DNA of 64,000 nucleotides, from assembly GCF_004342225.1 (NCBI RefSeq), contig NZ_SMAR01000006.1:1-64000 (forward strand). The letters are read 5' to 3'. Shown piece after piece: positions 1 to 9,285 of this stretch. Below the pieces are notes generated by a model, which saw only the letters and a list, made by a program, of their open reading frames with translations, was not told the DNA's origin and made no database searches. A program made the translations under genes and the position numbers. Numbering within the stretch: position 1 is the first letter of the stretch; each line of letters starts with the position of its first letter. This DNA comes from Martelella mediterranea. Its GTDB lineage: Bacteria; Pseudomonadota; Alphaproteobacteria; Rhizobiales; Rhizobiaceae.

Positions 1-406
1 TCTCTTTTCCAGCGAACCCGAAAGTCCACCAAAAGACAAAGCCGCTCGCCACGTTTCTCTTTCTTCAATATGCAATTGTCCAAATAACCGACACTGAAGA
101 AATCAGTGTCAAAAACCTATCCGCGTGCCAAACCTTTCAGTTAAACACGTCAATCAGCAGAGCTAACTGGCGGAAGCGGGTCAACATCTCTTCGTCGCGG
201 AAGCGACCGTCGACCCCGTCGGTGATGCGCATATAGGGTTATCCGCCCTTCAGAGTCAACAAGGAAAATGCAAAAAATGTAGAAAATATGTAAGAGGCCT
301 GCCGAAGCGCTTAAATCCCCGTGTTAATTCTGGCAAAAAAGCCAGAGCGTTCGCATTCCCGGCAACGCGCCTGAGAACCATATAACAATCATCCTCCAGG
401 GCTTTT
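1..406. other. Left-edge intergenic region with one short open frame
   Basis: No convincing gene is seen in the first 406 bases. On the minus strand 232..137 a 31-codon frame begins ATG, has an in-frame TAA two codons upstream and ends in TGA; its peptide is charged and ends LALLIDVFN. It has no good ribosome binding site and could be a gene remnant or chance. The stretch 260-400 is A/T rich and probably holds the promoter of the peptidase gene that starts at 407. Confidence 0.3.
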
Positions 407-1399
407 ATGAAAAACCTCATCACCGATATTCATGGCATCGCCGTTGGCAACGCAACTGATTTGAAGCTGGGCTCCGGCGTTACAGCCATTGTCTTCGACA
501 AACCGGCAATCGCTTCCGGCACAGCACTTGGTGGTGCGCCAGGTAGTCGAGAGCTTGCGCTTCTCGACCCGGCGAACACTGTCGAAACAGTCGACGCCTT
601 TGTCCTGTCCGGTGGCTCGGCCTACGGTCTCGATGCGGCAGGTGGCGTTCAAGCCGGGCTCCGCGAAGACGGCCGCGGCCTTCCAGTCGGCGGGTTCCAT
701 GTTCCAATTGTTCCTCAAGCCATTTTGATGGACCTGACCAACGGCGCTGACAAGGACTGGCCCCAGCACAGCCCCTACCGTGACCTTGGCTATGAAGCCT
801 ATCGCAATGCATCTGCCTCAGAACTGCAACTTGGCACCAAGGGTGCGGGCACTGGCGCAACAACCGTCAACCTGAAAGGCGGGCTCGGCTCAGCCTCTGC
901 CAGAACTGAAAGCGGCTTCCAGCTGGCAGCTCTTGTCGCCGTCAACGCCATGGGCAGTGTTACCATCGGACAAGGCCCTCATTTCTGGTCGGCGCCATTC
1001 GAAGAACAGGACGAATTCGGCGGGCGTGGCTGGCCACCTGCATTTCAACGCGAGGATCTGGCTCTTCGCATGAAAGGTGGCCCGACCACTGCGACCACGA
1101 TCGGCATCATCGTCACCGACGCCACACTAACGAAAGCAAGAGCGCACCGGCTTTCGATTGCCGCGCATGACGGTTTCGCGCGTGCAATCTATCCGGCACA
1201 CCTTCCCTTCGATGGTGATACCGTGTTTTCAGCAGCGACCTGCGAAAAAGCAGTGCCAGATGACTGGGCATTCGCCGAACTTTGCCTTCTGGCGACAACA
1301 ACAATGGCGCGGGCCATTGCCCGGGGGGTCTATGAAGCCGATGCCCTCCCACATGAGGGCGCCCTGAAAAGCTGGAAAGATAAATTCGGCAGACCCTGA
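407..1399 (+). CDS. P1 family (DmpA/NylC-like) N-terminal-nucleophile peptidase
   Basis: A 330-aa protein of the P1/S58 peptidase family, which holds L-aminopeptidase/D-esterase DmpA and nylon-oligomer hydrolase NylC. Visible family signatures are the early GITDxxGxxVG-like start (ITDIHGIAVGNAT), LSGGSAYGLDAAGGV near residues 68-80, GTGATT near 148-153, and TTATTIGIIVTDATL near 227-241. Family members cut themselves just before a Ser/Thr nucleophile in that last block, so Thr230 or Thr231 is the likely catalytic residue; the exact one is inferred. No signal peptide is seen, so it is probably cytoplasmic. ATG at 407 follows CAGGG. It converges on the efflux operon. The natural substrate is unknown. 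Confidence 0.85.
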   Translation: MKNLITDIHGIAVGNATDLKLGSGVTAIVFDKPAIASGTALGGAPGSRELALLDPANTVETVDAFVLSGGSAYGLDAAGGVQAGLREDGRGLPVGGFHVPIVPQAILMDLTNGADKDWPQHSPYRDLGYEAYRNASASELQLGTKGAGTGATTVNLKGGLGSASARTESGFQLAALVAVNAMGSVTIGQGPHFWSAPFEEQDEFGGRGWPPAFQREDLALRMKGGPTTATTIGIIVTDATLTKARAHRLSIAAHDGFARAIYPAHLPFDGDTVFSAATCEKAVPDDWAFAELCLLATTTMARAIARGVYEADALPHEGALKSWKDKFGRP

Positions 1400-1425
1400 G
1401 CAAAGCCGCGCCCAATAAAACAGGA

Positions 1426-1450
1426 AAAGCCCGGACAACGACCCGGGCTT
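1426..1450 (-). terminator. Terminator between peptidase and efflux operon
   Basis: Inverted repeat AAGCCCGG / CCGGGCTT with a loop of about 8 bases. Read on the minus strand it is followed by TTTTCCTGTTTTA, so it best serves the leftward efflux operon; on the plus strand the tail is only CTTCTTCG. Confidence 0.65.
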
Positions 1451-1496
1451 CTTCGATTCTGATGATCAGTTCGTCAGGCTTCGGCGACGACTTCAA

Positions 1497-2894
1497 TCAC
1501 TGAACTGCGTAGCCGCCGCCGATTGCGACGTTCAGGGCAACGAAATCACTCGCCTGATCAGCCACAGCATTGGCCAGGCTGGCTTCAGCATCTGAGACGC
1601 TACGCTGTGCATCCAACACATCGAGCAGCGAAATCGCGCCATCCTTGTAGCTGGCCGTGGAAAGCCGCAGTGCCTCCCGGTAGGAGGAGACCGAAGCACG
1701 CAGAGCTGCAACAGTCCTCCCATCACGGGTGGCAACGGCAAGCGCATTTTCCACCTCCTGAACGGCATTCAAGACGGTCTGCTTCCAGGTGAGATAAGCT
1801 TCACGTGCAACCGATTCGGATTTGGAAAGATTAGCCCGCAGTTCACCACCATCAAAAATCGGCAAATTGAGGCCAGGACCAAACGACCACGAGGTCATAC
1901 CACCATTGGCAATTGAGGTAGCGGAATAACTGGCCTGAAGCGTACCGCTCAGTGTGATCGACGGATAAAGCTGCGCTTCCGCAACACCAATTCGCGCTGT
2001 AGCGGCAGCAAGCTGACGCTCAGCCTGACGGATATCCGGGCGATTGCGAATCAGATCAGCGGGCACGCCGCTCGACAGCTTCGCGTGCGTAACCGGAATG
2101 GGCTTCTTCTTGTTCATCTGATCAATCAGCGCCGGAGCCGGAAGCCCCATCAGCGTCGAAAGCGCATAAACCTGCTGACGATATTGCGCTTCCAGCGTCG
2201 GAATTGTCGACAGCTGCGCATTCACGAGACCTTCCGACTGAACGACATCAAGCCTCGAAGCCGCACCGGCATCAAGCTGGAACTGCGTCAAACGCAGGGT
2301 TTCACGACGGCTCTGCAGGTTCGAACGGGCAATCTGCAACCGCTCCTGATAGAGGCGCGCGCCAATATAAGCATCTGTAAGATTGGAAATCAGCGTGAGA
2401 CGGGCAACATCGGCACTGGCATAAGCGGCATCGAGCTGCGCTTCCGATGCCTCGCCAGCACGTCGATAAAGGCCGAAGAGATCAAGATACCATGAAACCG
2501 GGATAGAACCGCTGACCGTGTTGCTGGTTTTGCGCTGTTGCGCAGATGCGCCATCACCGGCCGCACCAGCGCCAGTATCGGACCCCTGCAAGCTGACCGA
2601 AGGGAAAGCGCCAGCCGTATTGATGACAACATCGCTCTCAGCCTGATTGATCCGTTCGAGAGCCTGCAGAATACTCAGGTTCTGAGACAGGCCCTGCTCC
2701 ACATAGGAGGTGAGAAGCGAGTCATTAAAGCTCTCCCACCACGCAACTTCTGTTACATTTCCGACGCTTTCATCGCTTCCTTCGGAAAACTTGCCCGGAA
2801 GATCTGTCTCCGGCGCGGTGTAATCCGGTCCTACGACGCAGCCGGACAACAGCAGCATCAGGAACGGAACGGCGGTAGCGCGGCGCAACAACAT
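1497..2894 (-). CDS. RND efflux outer-membrane lipoprotein, OprM/NodT family
   Basis: Outer-membrane channel of a tripartite drug efflux pump. It has a lipoprotein signal with lipobox LLLSGC, mature start CVVGPDYTAPETDLP, and the two OEP repeats typical of the NodT/OprM family (for example NRPDIRQAERQLAAATARIGVAEAQLYPSI style motif in the second half). Length about 465 aa matches the family. ATG at 2894 is preferred because AGGGA lies 6-7 bases upstream; an in-frame ATG at 2912 is also possible. It is the third gene of the operon, 78-96 bases after the pump gene, with a GC-rich hairpin in that gap. Substrates cannot be told from sequence. Confidence 0.93.
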   Translation of the reverse strand: MLLRRATAVPFLMLLLSGCVVGPDYTAPETDLPGKFSEGSDESVGNVTEVAWWESFNDSLLTSYVEQGLSQNLSILQALERINQAESDVVINTAGAFPSVSLQGSDTGAGAAGDGASAQQRKTSNTVSGSIPVSWYLDLFGLYRRAGEASEAQLDAAYASADVARLTLISNLTDAYIGARLYQERLQIARSNLQSRRETLRLTQFQLDAGAASRLDVVQSEGLVNAQLSTIPTLEAQYRQQVYALSTLMGLPAPALIDQMNKKKPIPVTHAKLSSGVPADLIRNRPDIRQAERQLAAATARIGVAEAQLYPSITLSGTLQASYSATSIANGGMTSWSFGPGLNLPIFDGGELRANLSKSESVAREAYLTWKQTVLNAVQEVENALAVATRDGRTVAALRASVSSYREALRLSTASYKDGAISLLDVLDAQRSVSDAEASLANAVADQASDFVALNVAIGGGYAVQ

Positions 2895-2951
2895 AGTAAT
2901 TCCCTGTTTCATTGACTCACCAAAGAAGTAAGCCAGCCGTTATCCTTTTAT

Positions 2952-2972
2952 GCGCCGGGCGAGGCCCGGCGC
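2952..2972. repeat. Intercistronic hairpin between RND pump and OM channel genes
   Basis: Perfect 9-bp inverted repeat GCGCCGGGC / GCCCGGCGC with a GAG loop. On the minus strand no U-tract follows, so it looks like an mRNA-stabilising or attenuating stem rather than a full terminator. It would let the channel be made at a different level from the pump. Confidence 0.6.
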
Positions 2973-2990
2973 AATATCGTTAACATATTT

Positions 2991-5900
2991 TTAAATAGCC
3001 TGTTGCTCTTCTGCCTCGTCTTTCCCCTTCTTACCGATGCCCATCAGCCGGCACACAGCAACGAAGAAAGAAGGAACGAAGAAGATACCGAGCGTTGTGG
3101 CAGCAAGCATACCGAAGAACACCGCGATACCAATCGCGTTCTGCGCCGCTGACCCCGCGCCGGTTGCCAGAACCAGCGGCGTAACGCCGAGGATAAAGGC
3201 AAGCGAAGTCATAATAATCGGACGCAGACGCATTCTGGCAGCATGCACGGCAGCATCGAAGAGGTTGTCCCCCTTCTCACTCTGCTCCCGGGCAAACTCC
3301 ACGATCAGAATCGCGTTCTTCGCTGCAAGGCCCATCGTCGTCAACAAGCCAACCTTGAAATAGACGTCATTGTCCTGACCAAGGAAGTGAGCCCCCATGA
3401 CAGCACCGAGGATACCGACGGGAACAGCCAAAATGACTGAGAACGGAATGCTCCAGCTCTCATAAAGCGCGGCAAGGCACAGGAACACGAAGACGATCGA
3501 CACAATGTACAGGTAAGTCGCTTCGTTACCGGAAATGACCTGCTGCAGCGACATGTCAGTCCAGGCAACGGAGAACCCACCGCCGGCCTGCGAAACAAGC
3601 GATTCCAGCTGGTTCATCGCCTCACCTGAGGCCATGCCGGGTTGCGTCTGCCCCTGAATGTCGACCGCAGGGTTGCCGTTAAAGTGGGCAAGAGAAGGCG
3701 CGCCAGACGTCCAGCTCAGATCGGTAAAGGCCGAGAAGGGCACCATATCGCCCTGATTATTCCGGGCATACCACCGATAAATATCCTGAGGCTGCATACG
3801 GTATGGCGCATCGCCCTGAACATAAACCTTCTTCACTTTGTCATTCAGCGTGAAGTTGTTGATGTTCGTGCCGGCATAGATCGTTGAGAGCATACCAGTG
3901 GCTTCAGCAATGCTGACCCCATAAGACCCGGCCTTCTGCTCATCAATATTGATCTTCATCTGCGTCTCGTTCGGCAGCGTATTGGTGCGAACCTGAGCGG
4001 CAATGCCACCGGTATTCATCTGCTGAATGATACGGTTGGTGGTTGCAAGCGTGGCTTCCTGACCCTGCCCGCCCGAATCAACGACATAACCCGTCCAGCC
4101 TGTCGACTGACCGAGACCAGGGATTGCAGGCGGTTGAACCACATAAACCTGCGCATCGCGAACATTCATATAGAAATAGCCATTGGCGCGCTGCGCGACG
4201 GCTGCCGCGGTTTCAGCCTCATTCGTACGATCTTCAAAAGGCTTAAGCTGAATAAACGCCATAGCATAGTTCTGCCCCTGGCCCGCAAACGAGAAGCCAA
4301 GCACAGTGAACACAGCATCGACAGCATCCGATTCCTGATCGCGGAAATACGCGGCAACCTGGTCGGTCACAGCCTGGGTGCGTTCGGTTGTGGCGCCGGT
4401 GGGCAGGTTAACGATGGTGAACAGAGATCCCTGATCTTCATCCGGAAGGAAGGAGTCAGGGAGCTGGACAAAGTAGTGGTAGACGGCGAACAGAAGAACG
4501 CCGAAGACAGCAAACACCGGCAACGGCCACTTCAGCAGGAAGCTGACAGTGCCTGTATAGGCATTTGTAACCCTCTCAAAACCACGGTTGAACACACCTG
4601 AAAGGCCGCGATCCTTCTTGGTCGGGTCGACAGGCTTCAGCATCGTTGCGCACAAAGCGGGCGTGAAGATCATTGCGACCAGTACGGATAGAACCATCGC
4701 GGCAACGATCGAAATCGAGAACTGACGATAGATGATACCTGTCGAACCACCGATGAAGGCCATCGGAATGAACACCGCCGTCAGCACCATCACGATACCG
4801 ATCAGAGCGCCCTGGATTTCGCCCATAGACTTCTGGGTCGCCTCTTTCGGTGGAAGCCCCTCTTCGTGCATTATTCGTTCGACATTTTCGACCACGACGA
4901 TCGCGTCATCCACAAGAAGGCCGATGGCCAGCACCATCGCGAACATGGTCAGCGTGTTGATCGAGAACCCTGCAAACGAAAGGACACCAAACGCCCCGAG
5001 AAGCACAACCGGAACCACGATCGTCGCAATCAGCGTTGCCCGGAGGTTCTGAAGGAAGACCAGAAGAACGACGAACACGAGCACTATGGCCTCGAAGAGC
5101 GTATGAACAACCTGCTCAATAGAAAGCTCAACAAACGGCGTCGTATCGTAAGGATAGATCACATCAACGCCCTGCGGCAAAGACGGCTTGATCGAATCCA
5201 TAAAATCCGTCACGCGCTTCGAGGTATCAATGGCATTGGCACCATTGGCAAGCTCGACAGCAAAACCGGCGGCAGGAACGCCATTGTAATATGTATAAAA
5301 CTGATAATAACGCTGGCCCAGCTCAACACGACCGACATCCGAAAGGGTCACATTCGCCCCGTTTTCGGTCGTCTTCAGAACGATGCCTTCAAACTCTGAG
5401 ACGTTCTCCAGCTGAGCTGCAGAAACAGCGGTAATACTGAGCTGCTGCCCCTTCACCGATGGGTTATTACCAATATCACCGACAGCAACCTGCTGGTTCT
5501 GCGCCTGAATAGCATTCGCGACATCAGAGACCGTCATGTTGTACTGATTGAGCTTGTAGGGATCGAGCCAGATACGCATCGCATAAGGCGTATAGAACCC
5601 CTGCACACTGCCGACACCGTCAAGACGCGCGATACCGTCGTTGATGCTACTGTCGATAATATTGCCGAGGTCGGCAGCAGAATATGTTCCGCTGCTATCC
5701 GTCAGCGCCACAACCATAAGGAAGCTCGAGGATGAACGATCAACGGTGATACCAAGATTTCGAACGATATCAGGCAGCTGAGGTTGCACAAGCTGAAGCT
5801 TATTCTGCACCTCGACCTGGGCAATTTCAGGATCGATTTCCGGGCCGAAAATCACAGAAATCTGCATCAATCCCGGGCTCGAGGTTGAGGTCAGATAAAG

Positions 5901-6125
5901 CATGTCATCAAAGCCGGTAAGACCTTCTTCGATCACATTGGTCACTGTTGTTTCGACAGTTCTGGCACTGGCGCCAGGATAAGTGGCCGTCAAGGAAATG
6001 GTCGTAGGCGCGATCTGCGGATATTGTGAGATCGGGAGCTGCGAAATTCCAAGCCCGCCGATGAGCATGATCACAATCGCGATCACCCATGCGAACACTG
6101 GTCTGTTAATAAAGAAATTAGCCAT
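2991..6125 (-). CDS. RND multidrug efflux pump, inner-membrane subunit (HAE-1 family)
   Basis: A 1044-aa proton-driven transporter of the AcrB/MexB/AmeB/BepE type. It begins MANFFINRPVFAWVIAI, the usual first membrane helix, and has the duplicated 6+6 helix layout with two large periplasmic loops. The proton-relay pair is seen as GLLVDDAIVVVENVER with Asp406 and Asp407; the second half carries GLAAKNAILIVEFARE, containing the conserved Lys region. GAGG lies 8 bases before the ATG. It follows the adaptor gene by 47 bases and precedes the channel gene, so it works as part of one complex spanning both membranes. Homologues export dyes, detergents, bile salts and antibiotics; the range here is unknown. 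Confidence 0.96.
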   Translation of the reverse strand: MANFFINRPVFAWVIAIVIMLIGGLGISQLPISQYPQIAPTTISLTATYPGASARTVETTVTNVIEEGLTGFDDMLYLTSTSSPGLMQISVIFGPEIDPEIAQVEVQNKLQLVQPQLPDIVRNLGITVDRSSSSFLMVVALTDSSGTYSAADLGNIIDSSINDGIARLDGVGSVQGFYTPYAMRIWLDPYKLNQYNMTVSDVANAIQAQNQQVAVGDIGNNPSVKGQQLSITAVSAAQLENVSEFEGIVLKTTENGANVTLSDVGRVELGQRYYQFYTYYNGVPAAGFAVELANGANAIDTSKRVTDFMDSIKPSLPQGVDVIYPYDTTPFVELSIEQVVHTLFEAIVLVFVVLLVFLQNLRATLIATIVVPVVLLGAFGVLSFAGFSINTLTMFAMVLAIGLLVDDAIVVVENVERIMHEEGLPPKEATQKSMGEIQGALIGIVMVLTAVFIPMAFIGGSTGIIYRQFSISIVAAMVLSVLVAMIFTPALCATMLKPVDPTKKDRGLSGVFNRGFERVTNAYTGTVSFLLKWPLPVFAVFGVLLFAVYHYFVQLPDSFLPDEDQGSLFTIVNLPTGATTERTQAVTDQVAAYFRDQESDAVDAVFTVLGFSFAGQGQNYAMAFIQLKPFEDRTNEAETAAAVAQRANGYFYMNVRDAQVYVVQPPAIPGLGQSTGWTGYVVDSGGQGQEATLATTNRIIQQMNTGGIAAQVRTNTLPNETQMKINIDEQKAGSYGVSIAEATGMLSTIYAGTNINNFTLNDKVKKVYVQGDAPYRMQPQDIYRWYARNNQGDMVPFSAFTDLSWTSGAPSLAHFNGNPAVDIQGQTQPGMASGEAMNQLESLVSQAGGGFSVAWTDMSLQQVISGNEATYLYIVSIVFVFLCLAALYESWSIPFSVILAVPVGILGAVMGAHFLGQDNDVYFKVGLLTTMGLAAKNAILIVEFAREQSEKGDNLFDAAVHAARMRLRPIIMTSLAFILGVTPLVLATGAGSAAQNAIGIAVFFGMLAATTLGIFFVPSFFVAVCRLMGIGKKGKDEAEEQQAI

Positions 6126-6172
6126 TAAGAATACCTCGAGCGTGTGGTCTTGCTGCCTGAACTCCCATACGC

Positions 6173-7402
6173 TCAGCCATTTCCGTCAGAAGAACCAGAC
6201 GCGCCCGAAGAGCCGCCCCCTGAACCGTTGCCAGACGACTTGTCATCAACGACAACACCATTTTCATTAACCTTAGCAGGCACCGGCGTGACGGTATCGA
6301 CACCGCCAACAAGCCGCTGGAAACCGTCAACGATCAGACGATCACCATCAGAAATCCCGCTTTGAACAACCCAAGAGTTGTCAGAAACCATCGCATTGTC
6401 AAAAACGCGGGTTTCAACCTTGTTGTCGGAAGTAACAAACCGTGCAGTTACCCGACCATCCGGCTCGATATCTGCAGCAAGCTGCGGAATGAGATAACCC
6501 TGCTCTTCCGCAACCGTAATCGTTGCACGAACGAACATACCGGGAAGAAGCGTATTGTCGGGATTATCGAAGATAGCACGCAGATTGACCGTACCAGTCG
6601 ATGCATCGACAGTGCGCGACGACACGTCGATATGACCAGGCACGGAATACTGGGAACCATCATCAAGCTCCAGCGTCACCTTAACCTTGGAAAGGTCTGT
6701 CTCACTTTTGAAGTCAGAATACTTACCGGAGGCCGAGAGGACCTGCCCGGCTGACTCATACATGTCGACATAAATCGGGTCGAGCTGGTTCAAAGTCACA
6801 AGCGAGTTTGTCGACGTCGGCGATGCGAGGTTACCGATGGAAACGTTGGAAACACCAAGAACACCACCGAAAGGCGCGGTAATCTGTGTGTGGTCAAGAT
6901 TGATCTGAGCTGTCTTGACAGCCGCTTTGGCCGATTCAACATCGGCAAGGGCCTGCTCATACTGAGTCTGCGCATCGGTCAGCTGGATCTCAGTGGCACC
7001 CTTGTTCACGATGCGCTTATAACGCTCATAATTCGCCTCTGCACCCGGAACGGTCGCGTTGGCCTTAGCGAGACTAGCCTTAGCCTGTGCCAGAGATGCT
7101 TCGTATGCATCGGCCTCAATCTGATAAAGAAGATCGCCCTTCTCCACTAAGGCGCCATCTTTAAATGCTTTGTCAGTGATAATCCCACTGACCTGCGGGC
7201 GGATCTCGGCATAACGATAGGAAACAGCACGCGCAGGAAGAGTGGTCGTGATCGGAACCGTCTGCTCATTCATCGTGACCACCCCGACCTGGGGGGGCGG
7301 CGTTTGCGCGCCTGCCTGTTGGTTTTTACCTTCATCGCTGCACGCGCCAAGCGCAAATGCAACTACTGTGAAAGCGGCAATCGGAAGCTTGCGCGACAGC
7401 AT
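6173..7402 (-). CDS. RND efflux periplasmic adaptor (membrane fusion protein)
   Basis: AcrA/MexA-type adaptor of about 409 aa. It has a lipoprotein signal ending FALGAC (Cys21 from the ATG at 7402), a barrel-sandwich/lipoyl domain with YRYAEIRPQVSGIIT and KDGALVEKGDLLYQIE, an alpha-hairpin region rich in Ala/Lys, and the second lipoyl half INLDHTQITAPFGGVLG. The C-terminus is a Gly/Ser tail. A GTG six bases upstream at 7408 could also be used. It is the first gene of the pump operon and sits directly downstream of the palindromic operator at 7455-7493. Known family role: links the inner pump to the outer channel. Confidence 0.95.
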   Translation of the reverse strand: MLSRKLPIAAFTVVAFALGACSDEGKNQQAGAQTPPPQVGVVTMNEQTVPITTTLPARAVSYRYAEIRPQVSGIITDKAFKDGALVEKGDLLYQIEADAYEASLAQAKASLAKANATVPGAEANYERYKRIVNKGATEIQLTDAQTQYEQALADVESAKAAVKTAQINLDHTQITAPFGGVLGVSNVSIGNLASPTSTNSLVTLNQLDPIYVDMYESAGQVLSASGKYSDFKSETDLSKVKVTLELDDGSQYSVPGHIDVSSRTVDASTGTVNLRAIFDNPDNTLLPGMFVRATITVAEEQGYLIPQLAADIEPDGRVTARFVTSDNKVETRVFDNAMVSDNSWVVQSGISDGDRLIVDGFQRLVGGVDTVTPVPAKVNENGVVVDDKSSGNGSGGGSSGASGSSDGNG

Positions 7403-7454
7403 GGGCACCTATCCAAAATATAAAAAATAAAACTCGGTCGATTCCTTAACACAA

Positions 7455-7493
7455 TCTTACCTCGTCAGGAACACTGTATCTGACGAGGTAAGA
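7455..7493. promoter_or_regulatory. Perfect 14-bp inverted repeat, probable TetR operator of the efflux operon
   Basis: TCTTACCTCGTCAG (7455-7468) and its exact complement CTGACGAGGTAAGA (7480-7493) are separated by 11 bases. It lies 53 bases upstream of the adaptor start and just after the TetR gene. Neither strand has a U-tract after it, which argues for a protein-binding site over a terminator. Inference: the adjacent TetR represses here. Confidence 0.7.
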
Positions 7494-7530
7494 CATATGC
7501 GCGAGAAAGTCCGCGAAGCTGACTTGTTAG

Positions 7531-7556
7531 AGTGACGTATCGAAGAAAACGTCACT
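7531..7556. repeat. 8-bp inverted repeat over the TetR stop codon
   Basis: AGTGACGT (7531-7538) and ACGTCACT (7549-7556) flank a 10-base loop and include the stop codon of the TetR gene. No U-tract follows on the minus strand. It may be a weak processing stem or a second binding site. Confidence 0.35.
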
Positions 7557-8154
7557 TTGCAACGCGGTATTTCAATCCACCGTCGACAATTTTCAACATA
7601 AGTTGCGTTTTATCAGGTACTGTTGCGAGATCGGCACAGCTCAGCATCTTTGGATTCAGCACACTGCCGAGCATATCCAATGCAAGCGCGGCGTCTGCTG
7701 CCGGGTCCTCGCTGCGATAGGTGCCAGCCTCCACCGCTTCGCTGATCAGCTTTGCCACATGCGTCTCCAGAAGCCGGCGATAAATACGCCCCTCTTTTCG
7801 CGGATCCTCGAAAACAAGTGGTATCATTTCAAACAGATACCGGTTTTCCGTCATGTCCCGAAGGTGCTCATGACTCAGGCGCGAAAGGAACGCCATCAGA
7901 CGCTCATCCGGCGGACCGCTGACACCATCATCACGGCAGCGGGCAGCGAGATTTCGGGCATGGCGAAACGCTGTCGCCCGTCCGAGTGCAAGTTTGTTTT
8001 TAAAATGCTTGAAAATATTAGCCGGCGACATTTCAAGTTCGCTGGCAATATCGGCGATGGATACCCCCGTGAAACCACGTTCGCGAAACAGGCGCTCCGC
8101 AACATTGAGGATATCTTCCCGCGTTTCCTCCGCTTTGCGTCTTGGTCTGCGCAT
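7552..8154 (-). CDS. TetR/AcrR family repressor of the efflux operon
   Basis: A 200-aa regulator. The N-terminal helix-turn-helix is clear: EDILNVAERLFRERGFTGVSIADIASELEMSPANIFKHFKNK at about residues 13-54. The C-terminal ligand domain is divergent, as is normal for the family. Its ATG overlaps the purC stop by one base (TAATG), so it is probably translated from the purC transcript as well as from any promoter of its own. The neighbouring adaptor-pump-channel genes and the palindrome at 7455-7493 suggest it represses them and is released by a pump substrate. That target is inferred. Confidence 0.9.
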   Translation of the reverse strand: MRRPRRKAEETREDILNVAERLFRERGFTGVSIADIASELEMSPANIFKHFKNKLALGRATAFRHARNLAARCRDDGVSGPPDERLMAFLSRLSHEHLRDMTENRYLFEMIPLVFEDPRKEGRIYRRLLETHVAKLISEAVEAGTYRSEDPAADAALALDMLGSVLNPKMLSCADLATVPDKTQLMLKIVDGGLKYRVAK

Positions 8155-9119
8155 TACCTCCTGCCCCAGCTCCCCTCTGGATAATAGGCCACGAGATTAT
8201 CCCTGACCCGCTCCTTCACCGTTGCGCCGGAAATATCAGGCTCAAAGCGGCGCCCGGTTATCATTTCAAAAGCCTGCGCATAAACATCTGATGCAGCCTC
8301 AATCACTTCGGCAGGAATTTCCGGGATCGGGTCCTTATACGGATCGCAGCGCGCACCGACCCAGGAACGGATAAAATCCTTATCGAAGCTCTCAGGCCGT
8401 GCACCATCTGCAAATGCCTGATCATAGCTCTCCGCGATCCAGTAACGCGAAGAATCCGGCGTATGGATTTCATCGGCTACAAGAATATTACCGTCGGAAT
8501 CGGTTCCGAATTCATACTTTGTATCGGCCAGAATCAGTCCCCGGCGCGCTGCCAGAGCCTGCCCGCGTTCGAAAAGCTTTAAAGCTACGGAGGATACAGT
8601 CTCCCACTGAGCTTCAGTCAAAAGCCCGCGCTCAAGAATTTCAGCCGGCGTCAGAGGTTCATCGTGTCCACCATCAAAGGCCTTGCTTGTCGGCGTGATA
8701 ACCGGCTCAGGCAGCTTTTCATTATCGCGCATGCCGTCCGGAAACTTAATGCCGTACATGTCCCGCTCGCCACGTTTATAGCGAGTCAGAATGGATGTGT
8801 CGGTCGAGCCGGCCAGATACCCTCGAACGATGATCTCGACCGGCAGAATATCGAGCCTTCGCCCGACAACGACATTCGGATCAGGATATGCGACGACATG
8901 ATTGGCGCAGATGTCTGCGGTTTCCTCAAACCAGAAGCGAGCGACCTGAGTCAGGATGGCGCCTTTGTGCGGAATTGAAGCCAGAACACGATCAAAGGCA
9001 CTGATCCGGTCAGTCGTAATGATGAGGCGTCGTCCATCCGGCAGGTCATAATTTTCCCGGACCTTGCCGCGATAATAATTCGGCAGTTCGGGAAAATGGG
9101 CTTCATCCAGAATGCGCAA
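8154..9119 (-). CDS. purC: Phosphoribosylaminoimidazole-succinocarboxamide synthase (SAICAR synthase)
   Basis: Catalyses ATP-dependent joining of CAIR and aspartate in purine synthesis. At 321 aa it is of the longer, yeast ADE1-like type; many rhizobia have this in addition to a shorter PurC. Signatures include [31 protein letters not shown] near the N-terminus, [14 protein letters not shown], and [16 protein letters not shown]. The start is probably TTG at 9119, with AAGGGA about 8 bases upstream. The stop is shared with the start of the TetR regulator gene, an odd partnership of purine synthesis and efflux control. Confidence 0.95.
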   Translation of the reverse strand: MRILDEAHFPELPNYYRGKVRENYDLPDGRRLIITTDRISAFDRVLASIPHKGAILTQVARFWFEETADICANHVVAYPDPNVVVGRRLDILPVEIIVRGYLAGSTDTSILTRYKRGERDMYGIKFPDGMRDNEKLPEPVITPTSKAFDGGHDEPLTPAEILERGLLTEAQWETVSSVALKLFERGQALAARRGLILADTKYEFGTDSDGNILVADEIHTPDSSRYWIAESYDQAFADGARPESFDKDFIRSWVGARCDPYKDPIPEIPAEVIEAASDVYAQAFEMITGRRFEPDISGATVKERVRDNLVAYYPEGSWGRR

Positions 9120-9285
9120 GGTCGATCCCTTTCAAAATTCAGGCCGGACAAACAGAGATTTGAACTCTTCTACCGACTTCATTACAGATTGTTAACGTGA
9201 TCGGCAATCGCTACAGACAAGTTGTTCTGGTGCCGTTCACAGTGCATTTTCTGTCCGTCGCATATCTTCAGCCTGAGGCTCAATC

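Noticed and set aside
7455-7493. Reading the 14-bp palindrome as a terminator of purC-tetR
   Set aside because: No U-tract on either strand and an 11-base spacer; an operator fits better, although an RNA role is not excluded.
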